DNA of 64,000 bases, taken from positions 30,563,342-30,627,341 of the forward strand of contig OY821745.1 of NCBI GenBank assembly GCA_963682055.1, given 5' to 3'. Of this stretch, positions 1-11,187 are shown piece by piece; the first letter of the stretch is position 1, and each line of letters opens with the position of its first letter. The position numbers and the translations under genes are program-made. Below the pieces are notes generated by a model that was given only the letters and a program-made list of their open reading frames with translations, was not told where the DNA came from and did no database searches. Source of the stretch: Primula veris. Lineage: Eukaryota > Streptophyta > Magnoliopsida > Ericales > Primulaceae.

Positions 1-1309
1 CATGTATATATATATATATATATGAATTTATACTAAAATGGTATATTTTAGAAAAGGCGAGCTTAAATTTAGGCATATTATAAACAATATGACCAAATTG
101 AAACTTCAAACTAACTTTCATCCATTTTAATTAATGACAATACCTGAATTGTGAAAATTTTGATAAATGAATACTTAAATTGTTAATTCACGTAGTCTGA
201 TATCTAAATCGTTAACAGCTGCTAGTAAAATACATTAATTATACTTTTTCCTTTTTTTTATAAGAAAAAAATAAAGGACACTTAAATGAGTTGGAAGACC
301 AATTTTCTAAATGAATTAATCTCCTGAAGCAAGATCCAGATAACAATATGGAAAAGGGAAAAACTATTTAACAAGCTCATACAAATCCGGGTACAATATT
401 TGATTGGTTCAATGTTTTTACGGTATCTCTTGCTAGGAAGTTAAAAAAATACGATCTTTAAATTTCTGGAAAACTGAATTTATTTTCCATAACTTCTATT
501 GAGTTATATGAAGTATGAAAGTACCATAATTGAGTTATAAAAAATTGATGTTTAAAATTCTAGAACTGGCTCAACTGGTGAAAAATTCCATTATGCCAAG
601 TCCATGATCTACTATTGAAGTCTCATTATTTCCCTTATGCTTCTGTCCTATCAAACAAACATGTTGATCCTCATTTGGTTTGTATCAGTTCACTTGTATC
701 ACCAATTTACCTTAAATATAAGAAGATTGTTCTAAAATGGTATACGCATCAGTTTCCTTATCAATTAACTTAAATATATATGAACTCAAATATCCCTCAA
801 ATATAAGAAATCAAAATGTTTACTTATAATTAAAATAATAATTTCTCTCTCTTATTTTTCTCTTATTCTCTCTCTTTTATTTGTATTTTTCACGTATAAA
901 TTAATAAAATAACAAAAATATGAGTTGTATAGTTGTGATAGAGAAATTTATAAAAAAAAAAAATGATAATTTATATAAAGCAAAATGTTTCCTTATAAGT
1001 TGTAAAAGTATAATTTTTTACTTTAAATACGAGAAAATTGTAAGTTATTTAATGTGGTTGCTCTAGTAAATTAATTTGGGTTGAAAAAAATTGATAGAAG
1101 TATATTAAAATATAGTAATATTTAGTTATGATAATAAATTTGATAGTCAATATGAAAAATGTATAAAGTTAAACTGTTAACCTAAAAATATAAAAAGTTA
1201 TGTTAATTAACTTAAATATGAGTAACAGTGTAAGGATACTGATGCGTTTAAAGAAAAAAAAAAATTTATTCTTGTATTTATTACTTCACCTTTTAAAAAA
1301 CATAATTGT
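1..1309. other. AT-rich intergenic region, no gene seen
   Basis: This stretch starts with a short TA microsatellite (about 6-22) and is very AT-rich throughout. No reading frame with recognisable protein similarity or plant splice structure was found on either strand. The only sizeable frame in the area runs into the hexanucleotide repeat of the next element and is a repeat artefact. Confidence 0.6.
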
Positions 1310-2631
1310 CCTTGTTTGGTTGGCCTGTTTTTTGCTTACTTTTACTTTTACTTTTACTTTTACTTTTACTTTTACTTTTACTTTTACTTTTACTTTTACT
1401 TATTGTAATGTTGTTTGGCTGTCAAAAAATTAAGTTTACTTTTAAAAAGTAAACCATTAAGTATACTTTTGACTTTACTTTTACTTTTACTTATATTAGT
1501 TTGTTTGGATGTAATCTCATAAGTATACTTTTGGTGAAAAGTAAATGTCTATAAGTATACTTTTTAAAAGTAAGTTTGATGATACTTTTTAAAAGTAAGT
1601 TTGATGATACTTTTACTTTTGATGATACTTTTAAGTACTTTTTAATCTGAATGTGCTTTTAAAGTACAGTTCAAAACCTAATTCATATCCTCATTATATT
1701 TTCCTAATTTTGTATTTTTTAATCTTTAAATAATAAAATCTTTAATCACAAAAAATAAAAAAAATAACAAAAAAACAAAAAATTATAAAAAATCACCAAA
1801 AATTATAAAAAAAAAATCACCAAAAATCACAAAAAATCACAAACTTTTAAACAAAATTTAAAAAAATATATATAATTTTTTTTGTCAATATAACACTTTT
1901 TATACCGAAAAATAAAAAAAATATATATAAAATGACAAAAACTTATAAAAAATCACAAAAAATTTAAAAAAAAATTTGTAATTTTTTTTTGTAATTTTTT
2001 TTGTAATTTTTTTAAAATTTTGTGATTTTTTGTGATTTTTTCATTTTTTTTTATTTTTTTGTGATTTTTTGTGATTTTTTTTTCATTTTTGTGATTTTTT
2101 TCATTTTGTATAAATTTTTTATTTTTTATAATTTTTTTTAATATTTTGTGATTTTTGTGATTTTTTATAATTTTTATAATTTTTTTTGTGATATTTTTAT
2201 TTTTTTAATGATTTTTTTATTTATTTTTCATTTTTAGTTATTTTTTGTGATTTTTTTTCATTTATTTTGAGAGTTTTTTTATTTTATATAATTTTATGTG
2301 TTTTTTTTCCATTTTTTTATGAAATATGTATATGGCGTTTTGGTAAATAAAGTAAATAATTAAAAAATAGTATCTATAGGGAATATGAACTTATGGAGGT
2401 ACATATAAGTTCAAAAGTGGTAGCTATTGTGCATTATTTGAATAAACAATTCATTTTCACTCAAAAAGTAAAAGTAAACATATTTTATCAAACAACATTT
2501 TTAATGAAAAGTATACTTTTACGGTGTTCACCAAACAATATTTACTTACTAAAAAGTAAACAGAAAAGTATACTTTTCAACTCACTTACAAAAAGTATAC
2601 TTTTGAACATAAAAGACGCGACCAAACGAGG
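1310..2631. mobile_element. Fold-back / MITE-like inverted-repeat element
   Basis: The left end (CCTTGTTTGGT, 1310-1320) is nearly the reverse complement of the right end (ACCAAACGAGG, 2621-2631). Behind each end lies a cluster of the palindromic decamer AAGTATACTT: three copies on the left (1440-1565) and three on the right (2510-2600). The centre is a long imperfect palindrome. An A-rich arm with repeated ATCAC units (about 1735-1975) faces a T-rich arm with repeated GTGAT units (about 1980-2300). There is no coding capacity. The termini resemble PIF/Harbinger (Tourist) ends, but I could not find a matching target duplication, so family and exact limits are tentative. Confidence 0.55.
1336..1403 (+). 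repeat. (ACTTTT)n hexanucleotide microsatellite
   Basis: About eleven nearly perfect copies of the hexamer ACTTTT run in tandem just inside the left end of the fold-back element. They encode the artefactual run of alternating Thr-Phe in one frame. Shorter copies of the same hexamer recur up to about 1620, so the array probably grew from the element's own subterminal sequence. Confidence 0.9.
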
Positions 2632-4369
2632 CAAATGTAATGTAATTTATGATCTTAAACACCTTCGCTTCTCTCCCAGGAAAACATAGCACATCCATCC
2701 GACACATTTCTTCTTAATTAGTGTAATATATGCTCTATTTTTGTTGTTCTTTTGTTTGCCTTTATTATGTTCTTTTTTTTGCTGTGTCGAAAATACCATT
2801 TGTCGTGTCTTACCGGTGTTTGTGTCCGGCGCGTGTCTGCTTCTTTTTTCCGCGTGTCTGTACATATAGATAGCTGGTCTCTATGTTTTAAAAATTTACC
2901 AAAATGGTCTCTTTTTTGAATTAAGGAGTACACAATCATATTTTGCAGGATTACTTAACTAAAGTCGAAATAATCGTCTAAATGCCTAAGGGCTAGTTTA
3001 ATTGCGATGATCTCTAGATAAATATGTTCGATTATAGTATACTTAATACTCATATAATGTGTCCGATTGATTGAGTAATTAGACCTTGTTTGGTTTATGG
3101 ACTAACAATCTTGGGGCTATCAGTCCGACGGGATAGAAATAGTTACAACAAATTATGCTTGCATTACAAATTCCAAGAGTATATCTCGTGTCATGTATCA
3201 TATCTAAATAAGCACTATTTGGTATAATTTACGTTCATACCCATAACTATGAGCAAAAAAATAAACTAGGTGGTTCAAGTTGTATTACTGAATATAAAAT
3301 GAAGGTGGCTGTTGGAATAACATAGGTAATATAATTCTTTCATTATTTAGTCCATGAATTAGGAATTCAATGCCACCCTATGGTGGTATTGCAAATGTTG
3401 ACATCATTTGATATTCGTTACGGATTATAAATCTCACCCTATGTTTTAGTCCTTAAGTTATTGTAGGTTTGCCGTTTAAAGTTTTACATTGTAATTGCAA
3501 CAATTTTCCATCTTTTTCTTTTTATTTTTGTTAGAATTTTCACCCATTTTTTTATAATAATAAAAATATGGGTTTTTCCACCGGTTATATTAGGAATTAT
3601 AAATCCCAACATAAATTGTGTAGACAAACATTTCATTTTTTGGGGCCCACCATGCGTCGAAGAGTTGTTGATCGTTTATATTCAATTTACATTGGTCCGA
3701 ATTTATTTAAGTGGCAATAGTAAATACCTAATTATTCATTATAAAAACTGGCAGCACATTATCGTCCAGCGTAGGATATATATTTTTCACACTGTAAAAA
3801 TCGATAAAATAATTCTCGTTTCTATAGCGGGGTTAAAAGTTGAGTCGTAGTTACAAGAAGACTTGTTTCTACTTTCAAAAATCACGTATATGATTTTCAT
3901 ATTTCTGCTTCTTGTTTTTTATTTCTCTATCATTTATAAGCGTTTGCATGTTGGTTTCGTTTACCGCTTTCGTTTATGGTTAGAGAGCTCCACAAAACTC
4001 TTTCGTCCTTCCTTGATCAAGACAGCCATAGGCCCATATACCATGTATAGACAATGAACACATGCTACTCTTTCTTAAATGGGAAATGGTGGATACAAAA
4101 TAAATAAATACTTAAAAAAGTAGTGTATTGTAGGTCCATTTTTCTGTACATTATCTTTGACCAAAGTCCCATCCATGTGCGGTTCGTCCACTAGCTTATG
4201 TACTTCCAGTCACGTTGGAGATATATGTTCATCTGACGTGTTTGTTACTCCAATAATTACAGGTGTTTGATTAAAATGGTCGTGAACTATAAATAATTAC
4301 GTACTATAAAAGTATTTCATCTGGTATCTGTATGTACCCCATATCGGTGGTTTAGATAATCGTAAAATA
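2632..4369. other. Intergenic region, no gene seen
   Basis: No supported gene. The short frames present lack homology and splice context. Around 3080 there is a lone GACCTTGTTTGGTT, which resembles a Tourist-type terminal repeat, but no partner end was found downstream. Confidence 0.5.
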
Positions 4370-4605
4370 CTCCCTCCTTCCCATATTATATTCTATACGA
4401 AACCATAGACCATTTTGATCGGTAAATAACTCGTATCCAAATTATCGAAATAATTTTTACAAAAATTATATCATATAGTTTAACATTTGAATTGTATAGA
4501 ATTTTTTGAAAAATTTTCTTTTTAGCAATTTAGTTACATCTTCAAAACCGGTAAAAGTAGTTGTGCATGGTTTCGTATATGAATTATAATGTGAGACGGG
4601 TCAGG
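4370..4605. mobile_element. Stowaway-like MITE
   Basis: The element begins CTCCCTCCTTCCC and ends GAGACGGGTCAGG, and TA dinucleotides flank both sides (4368-4369 and 4606-4607). This fits the Stowaway (Tc1/mariner-type) pattern of CTCCCTCCGT-like ends and TA target duplication. Roughly the outer 25 bases pair imperfectly. The inside is AT-rich with no coding potential. Divergence between the ends suggests an old copy. Confidence 0.65.
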
Positions 4606-4642
4606 TAAAATAGAGAATATTAGGGTGAAAGTGAAATATATA

Positions 4643-5253
4643 AAGCATCCGTAGCAGCTATCTCAACCATTTACTCAAACCTAACACATTTTATACATTT
4701 TAAAGAATCGTTTACATTTACACAAAATTACAGCTTTTTTTATTAATTTTCTTATAATAACCCTACATTATTATTTTTTATTTGTTTATTATCTTTTAAT
4801 AATCATAATAATATTACAACCACAAAAATATGGCCCCCATGATAGTTTATTACTATTATACTCCTTCCGTCCCTAAATAAATATCTCCTAAGAAAATACA
4901 TGCAACTTTGACCATCAAAATTTTCATATCAAAATTCCCGAAATGAAAAAATTGAAAATTTCATCATATAGTTCTAAGCTTAAACTACGTGATTAATTTT
5001 TAAAATAATTTTTTTCGGCAATCTAAATATGAAAAAATTATCGGTCAAAATTGTATTTATTTTTATAGGGGACATTTGTTTAGAGACGGATCAAGTATTA
5101 ATCTAGAGAATCATATGCATTCCTCATATATAAGGTGAATTTTGTGTTTCCTTAAATTTAGTAAATTTATAAGGTTTCTGATGCATATTAGTTTTTATAT
5201 TATAATCATCAAATTTTAAGTAAAAATATGTTTTGAGAAAGATGATCAAGCTA
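4643..5253 (+). mobile_element. Harbinger/Tourist-type MITE interrupted by a Stowaway
   Basis: This is a second copy, in opposite orientation, of the repeat at 51526-51899. The left part (4643-4860) matches the reverse complement of about 51690-51899, starting AGCATCCGTAGCAGCT. The right part (5096-5253) matches the reverse complement of 51526-51690, including a shared ATAATCATCAAATTTTA. Between them, and absent from the other copy, sits a Stowaway MITE. The right end has decayed, so its limit is approximate, and the 3-bp target duplication is not cleanly preserved here. Confidence 0.7.
4861..5095. mobile_element. Stowaway MITE nested in the Harbinger-type MITE
   Basis: A 235-bp element begins CTCCTTCCGTCCCTAAATAA and ends in an inverted, imperfect version (GTTTAGAGACGGATCAAG). 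It is flanked by TA on both sides (4859-4860, 5096-5097). The related repeat at 51526-51899 has the same flanking sequence without the insert, which is an empty-site proof of insertion at TA. Non-coding. Confidence 0.85.
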
Positions 5254-5954
5254 TTATGTTGTTTTGGTGTAAAATCCGGCTAAATGAGAAAGCAAGAAAA
5301 AGGAACATGAAAGGCCAATAATTGTGGGAACTAGCGGGCCAATTAGCCATAATCTTAAATTTAGGGTTTGTCTCATAAAGCAATAGTATGATTAGATTAA
5401 CGCATGTTAATGAAGTTTTGGTATATATATGAAGTTTCAATATATTTTGGATGGTGTAGAAGGGAACCAATAATTGACACGCAAATTGTCCAATAGTAAT
5501 GAAATCACATCAAAACTGAAAGGTGAACATTTTCTAAAAGAAGAAAAAAGTCTTAAAACATTTTCTAAAAGAGTACAAGTATAACTATTCACAACAGTCA
5601 TAAGATGAAACACAAACCGGTCACATGACTATTTGGTTGAGCTGTTACATGATAATGAAGTTATCAAACTTGTACAAGTGAAAAATATGTGCCCGATAAG
5701 GGTTGGAATATAATTGTGTTACAAGCGTCATGTTTCCAAAAATGAAAAATCGCCAGTCTTTAACAAAAATGACGGATTGTTATCATGTATCGAATAAGAA
5801 TTAAAAGGCGGTTGTGAGAGACGAAATTAGTATATACCACTTTTGATCAATTTTGTAATCGATATGTCAATTGCTCAGTGATCATGGACCAGTTAAGAAA
5901 AAACAAGGAAAGTTTGCAAGTATTATTTTTCCAATTGCAAGTAACTAGTGAAAG
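5254..5954. other. Intergenic region, no gene seen
   Basis: AT-rich spacer between two transposable elements. Nothing recognisable was found on either strand. Confidence 0.5.
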
Positions 5955-6734
5955 TAGGGATGGGAAAATTTTCCGAAATCCCGACCCGACCCGAAAACGT
6001 CGGGTTTTGTCCCGACCAGATAAATTTCGGGATCGGGTGATAATTTTGATTTTATCGGGTATCCCGATGCGGTTTTTTAATTAATTTTTTATTTTATATT
6101 ATATAATATGATCTTTTTTATTTAAAAACTAAAATGTAAATTAATTTATATAAAATGTAAGTGATGAGAATCGAATCTTTTACATTTAGCATGTAATGTA
6201 AGCACTATAGCATATGAGCTACAATTTTTTTTGTTTCATATATTAGTTATAATTACATTAGTATAATATAGATTTGTAGTTTTGAATATATGAAACTATT
6301 AAAATAAAAAATATACTTAAATTAAAAAGTTATATTACTTCAAAAAAAAAAAACTCATTATTTTCCGATTATAAAAATTATAATGATAATGTATCTCATT
6401 TAGTATGATAATTGTTGCTTGTGTGAATAAAACTAAATACTAAAAATATCTGATAAAAACGTATCAATTTTTTTTTATCTAATCTATTATTTGTAGTTTC
6501 ATACTGTTTTTTCTACTGCGTGTTAATTTTTTTTTGCATTTATTAGGAGTGTTATTTTTAAACTATGATTATGTTTTATGTTAATAACATGTTTAATTAG
6601 ACTTATCAAATCAAAATTGTTAATAAAAAATGACTTTGTCGTAAAATAAAAAAATATATCAGGAGATTCGGGATAAAACTATACCGACTCCACGGGATCC
6701 CGAAAATTCGGGTTCCGACCCTAACCCACACCTA
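5955..6734. mobile_element. hAT-type non-autonomous element
   Basis: The left terminus TAGGGATGGG and the right terminus CCCACACCTA are imperfect inverted repeats close to the TAGGGGTGGG-like ends common in plant hAT elements. Subterminal sequence on both sides is GC-rich and made of CCCGACCCGA/TCGGG motifs in inverted arrangement. The flanking octamers (AGTGAAAG before, ACTAAAAG after) match at 6 of 8 positions, compatible with a decayed 8-bp hAT target duplication. The inside is AT-rich, non-coding, and carries a tRNA-like segment near 6160-6223. Confidence 0.65.
6160..6223 (-). other. tRNA-like segment (A and B box) inside a hAT element
   Basis: Read on the minus strand, this contains TAGCTCATATGCTATAG, close to a pol III A box, followed about 36 bases later by GATTCGATTC, close to a B box. 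It does not form an obviously intact cloverleaf, so it is a degenerate tRNA-derived or SINE-like segment rather than a functional tRNA gene. Confidence 0.45.
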
Positions 6735-7029
6735 ACTAAAAGTATGTTTTTTCACCACTAGAAACATATATGGTCTTACTTATAAGTACAAAAGAGAGAC
6801 TAAATACGCAATTACTATTTGAGGTAATAATGGAGGGTTCATATACTGAGGTAAGAATCGTCGATTAGGTACATAAAAACATATTTAATTTTTTAGAATC
6901 ATGCTAAAAAAAAAGTAAAAATAAATAGTATGTAATAGCATCATGTAGTATATACAAATAATTTTTAAAAGTACAAATAATAGTGTAGGTAACTTTTCAT
7001 AATTTACTATCACCACCCTTGTATATATA

Positions 7030-7040
7030 TATATATATAA
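7030..7040 (+). promoter_or_regulatory. Putative TATA box of the SABATH methyltransferase
   Basis: TATATATATAA lies about 45 bases upstream of the ATG at 7085, a plausible spacing for a plant core promoter with a very short leader. It is part of a TA microsatellite (7019-7040), which lowers specificity. Confidence 0.4.
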
Positions 7041-7084
7041 CTTGAAGGGCTGAGCAAACACTTGCAAGGTTCAAAGGCTTAATT

Positions 7085-10000
7085 ATGGATGTAGAAAAGA
7101 TGTTCCACATGACTGGTGGAGTTGGCCAAACCAGTTATGCAAAAAATTCTTCTTTCCAGGTTCTCTTTATCTCTACCTCTCAAGTTTTACTCGCTAGGAT
7201 CTTTAGAATCATGCTAAATGGACTTGTTGGATGACCACAAGATATAGTAGTATAGCCAATTAAACAATAGAACGAGAAAAAATATCAATGTGTAGTTTGG
7301 CCTTCAAACGTAGAACCAAATATAAGTTCCCTACTTAATTTCTTCTTAATCTACACAAGTTGGATCATGAATGACCCATAAATGATAAAATTCAAGGTTT
7401 ACAATGGACGGTTTTGTTTATAAAAGGGGATGGGAACTCAACTTGGTCTCAATCTCAAGTGCTAAGTTGTTCGTTAATCGTTATCGTCCCAACTTAGTCG
7501 GTGTTTTTTTTCTGTTGCTATTTCTCTTGAAAGTCTAAATTTTCTATATAGCAACATGCCTTAAATCCAAATGTCCGGTGCAGCTAAAGGTAAAACAGTT
7601 CGTTTTATTTGATCAGCATCAGCATTCACCCATGCTCATATTTTTTGCTTATTTCATTTGACATCTCTTATTTTCTCAATATGTTTTGGGTCATTTGTTT
7701 GCAGAAAAGAGCTTCTGATATGGTGAAGCACATAACAATTGAGACCCTAATAGATCTTTACTCAACAAAAACCCCAAATAGCCTAGGTATAGCCGATTTG
7801 GGTTGTTCCTCGGGCAACAACTCACTATCAATCATAAGAGAAATGGTCAATGCTATAGAACAAGTATCCCGTAAAATTTCTCAAACAAGGCCTGAACTCA
7901 GAATTCACCTCAATGATTTACCTTCTAATGATTTTAACGCAATTTTTATGGCATTGCCGGAGTTTTATAAGACACTCGAAGATAGAGACTGCAAGGCCAG
8001 TCAGATATACGTAGCGGCTTATGCAGGATCATTTTATGGGAGATTGTTTCCTAACAACTGCTTGCATTTTATCTACTCATCTTATAGCCTGCATTGGCTT
8101 TCAAAGGTAAGATTATCTTTCTACAAACAAAACTTAATGGACTTTTTATTTTCTTTTTCTATTAAGAATTCTATACCTTTAGCTCTACTTGGTTAAGTTA
8201 GAAACTAAACTCTCTACTAGTTAATTTAAGTTGGAAATTACATTATTTCAATTTTCAAGGTAAGATAAGTCTTTCCGCAAACCAAACTTGTGGTTTTGTT
8301 TACTTTTTTGTACCTTGCAAGCTCTACTTGTTTATTTAAAAAAAAAAAAACTATTGCTTATGTTGCTTTTCACCTAAAAAATGCTTTTTGGTTGGAATAG
8401 TTGAGATTTCCACTCTATTTTTTTAATAAAAAGTTACTTTTCCACTTACAAATTTTAACTTGACAATCACTTTATAGGGGTGGACTTGGTGGACCTCTTG
8501 GCCTTATTACCAGTGCATTGTTATTAATGTACCGAGTAGAAGAAACGTAGTTGATATCTTTCAACATAATTAAACACTTCTGTTCATAACTTTTACTGTA
8601 ATTGCAAATTTTATGTACTACCACTTGGTTCACTACTAGTCTAACACCGTTCATAGTGTGCCCCATTATAGTACTGATTGTATGATTGCCTTTGATAAAA
8701 TACACATGTGCTTATAATAAAAAAAATAATAAGACAACCGACTTGTGGCGGAGTTGGGATCCGTATACGAGCGAGGTTGGATTTTAAAAAATCAACGTGA
8801 GAAGGCTAAATCTTTATTTTTGTTAAAAAAAAATGGCACTATAAATTTTTTTACTTCTAGAAAATACGGGGCAAGCCCCCCTAACTCCTCTCCTGCAAGT
8901 GACAATTAAGTTTGATTTGACATACGCACACCTCCCATTTGGATTTAGTGGAAGTCATCATTAAGTGATGATTTCTTCCAACCTAGGTTCTATGTATTTT
9001 CTGAAAGTTCATACGTTCCGTTGAAATTTTAGAATGGTTTATCTGCTTTCAATATTAACTGTATATCGTATGTGATCAGAAAAATAACTACGAATAGACC
9101 TTCGAGATCCCTCCATTTTGAAAAAAATTGATAGAAAAAATAGATTTCTTATATGTATTTTTATAAAAAAATTTAAATTTTAGTGTTTCAGTCTCTCATT
9201 CTGTAAAATAACTTTATACAAGGTATATATATTTTTTATTATAGAAAATCAACCTCTATTTCACGATTCTGGTTCCGTCAGTGTATGTGTTTAAGCTTAA
9301 GTATCTACTAGTCTGATTATGTAAATCATTGATTAGAAAAAAAATGTGATGGTAGTATTTATAAAGTAACTATTTGTAAAACCAAATTCTCAAGTTGAAA
9401 TCAGGCCTTGGAGCGAATTTTTTTTGCATTTTTGATTTCATGATTTACCTTTAATATACACATACATAGTCAAGTTGAATTGTTGCCATCAGAGCTTCAG
9501 AGGTTCAGAACTACAGATGTTCTATGAGAAGTTCTAGATAAATGTGTTTGTCTATTAAAATCACTTCTAAAAATTTAATTTGAAGTTTCTTGCGACTATG
9601 CAACATCTAGGGAATTTTAACCGTGCTGCACTTGTTCTACTGTGAAGATTCTATGTGCGCGTTGTTTTTATATATAAATTTCTAGGTGTTACTTTTAAAG
9701 AGAGCGATTTGATCCTTTTGATTAAACAAAGGGATCACTAGTTGTTACAGTCTTACAGATATGGTTGGCAAATATATATGTATAACAAGTTCCAAATGGT
9801 TCTTTCCCCCCAGAAAACTAATTGCTTGTTAGACAATCCAAATGAAGTTATCTCGTAACATTTCGATCTCCGTTGACACTATTTAGAAAGAATTTTGTTT
9901 ACTTATAACTTGTAACATTTGAAAGTAATAAAAAAGTTCGATTATTTATATTATCTTGACAATACTGCCCTATAAAATACTTAAGAAACAACAAGATATA

Positions 10001-11187
10001 TAAAAGACCAAAAAAATTTAATTTGAAGTTTCTTGCGACTATGCAACATCTAGGGAATTTTAACCGTGCTGCACTTGTTCTACTGTGAAGATTCTATGTG
10101 CGCGTTGTTTTTATATATAAATTTCTAGGTGTTACTTTTAAAGAGAGCGATTTGATCCTTTTGATTAAACAAAGGGATCACTAGTTGTTACAGTCTTACA
10201 GATATGGTTGGCAAATATATATGTATAACAAGTTCCAAATGGTTCTTTCCCCCCAGAAAACTAATTGCTTGTTAGACAATCCAAATGAAGTTATCTCGTA
10301 ACATTTCGATCTCCGTTGACACTTTTTTCTTGCTACTTTTTCAGTTTGTACTTTCAAGGAAAGTCATTGCACACCAAAATATCAAATAGTACTTAAAACT
10401 TAATACTATTGATTGCTTTCGAAAATTCAAATATTTCACTTTACAAAATTCAAATGTTATGTAGATCCCCCAAGGTCTTCATGATGAACAAGGAAGGTCG
10501 ATAAACAAACGCGCCATGTACATATCTGCATCTAGCCCTCCACAAGTATCTGAAGCATATTATAAACAATTTCGAGAAGACATGTCATTGTTCCTTCGAT
10601 CACGAGCTAGCGAGGTGGTTGGTGGTGGAAAAATGGTGCTTATATTTTTGGGAAGAATTCATACTAGCCATGTCGATAGAGGCAATTCTTTCTTTTGGGA
10701 ACTTCTAGCTCGGTCCTTCACTTTATTAGTTTCCCAGGTGATAATTTTTACACATTTTCGGTCAGCATACACACATGGTATAATGTTAAAGCAACGTATC
10801 CAAGAGACAATTCAATAACAACTTGTAAATGTTGTTTATATGTATATTTAGGGTGAAATTGAAGAGGACAAGCTTGAGTCTTACAATGTTAATTTCTATT
10901 TACCATCAAAGGAAGAGTTCGAAGATGAAGTAAAAAGAGAAGGATCTTTCGAATTAGAGAGGCTGGAAATGTTCGAAATAGATAGAGAAATTGAAGATGG
11001 TTCAAGTTATGGAATGGTTGTTGCGTCGACTGTTAGGGCCATTCAAGAGTCGGCGATAAAACACCATTTTGGAGATAAAATTGTTGATATCTTGTTTAAA
11101 CATTATGCAAGGTTAATTGATGAGGAGATGTCCAAAGAAGAGATAAGGCCTATTACTTTTCTTGCCGTTCTTAGGAAGAAGATATGA
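7085..11187 (+). CDS. SABATH-family carboxyl/N-methyltransferase, four exons
   Basis: Exons 7085-7159, 7705-8106, 10465-10737 and 10852-11187 join in phase 0 with GT..AG introns to give 361 residues, normal for the SABATH family. SABATH enzymes transfer a methyl group from S-adenosylmethionine to carboxyl groups of small acids (salicylate, jasmonate, benzoate, loganate) or to xanthine nitrogens, in the cytosol. Exon 1 carries the conserved [12 protein letters not shown] at about residues 14-25, which contacts SAM. Exon 2 has the SAM loop DLGCSSGN, then [18 protein letters not shown] and SSYSLHWLS. The substrate-site position before Trp is His, as in many non-salicylate members, where salicylate methyltransferases commonly have Met. 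This hints at, but does not prove, another substrate. No stop or frameshift is seen. A likely poly(A) signal AATAAA is at 11257-11262. The exact substrate cannot be assigned. Confidence 0.9.
7420..7432 (+). promoter_or_regulatory. TATA-like element inside SABATH intron 1
   Basis: A strong TATAAAAG match lies in the first intron, followed by a CAA/CTC-rich stretch resembling a plant transcription start region. It could act as an internal promoter, but exon 2 alone would lack the SAM-contacting exon 1 peptide. The evidence is sequence resemblance only. Confidence 0.2.
9569..9880 (+). repeat. 312-bp direct repeat, copy 1 (SABATH intron 2)
   Basis: This 312-base block is repeated without any mismatch at 10012-10323, 443 bases downstream. 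It has no coding potential and no terminal inverted repeats. It lies wholly inside intron 2, so the protein is unaffected. Confidence 0.95.
10012..10323 (+). repeat. 312-bp direct repeat, copy 2 (SABATH intron 2)
   Basis: Second perfect copy of 9569-9880, separated from it by 131 bases of unique AT-rich sequence. Complete identity in non-coding DNA means either a very recent duplication or an assembly artefact. Confidence 0.95.

Noticed and set aside
1200..1433. 77-codon frame with alternating Thr-Phe
   Set aside because: Produced by the ACTTTT microsatellite.
6160..6223. Functional tRNA gene
   Set aside because: Only the promoter-box-like parts are recognisable; no acceptor stem or complete cloverleaf could be drawn.
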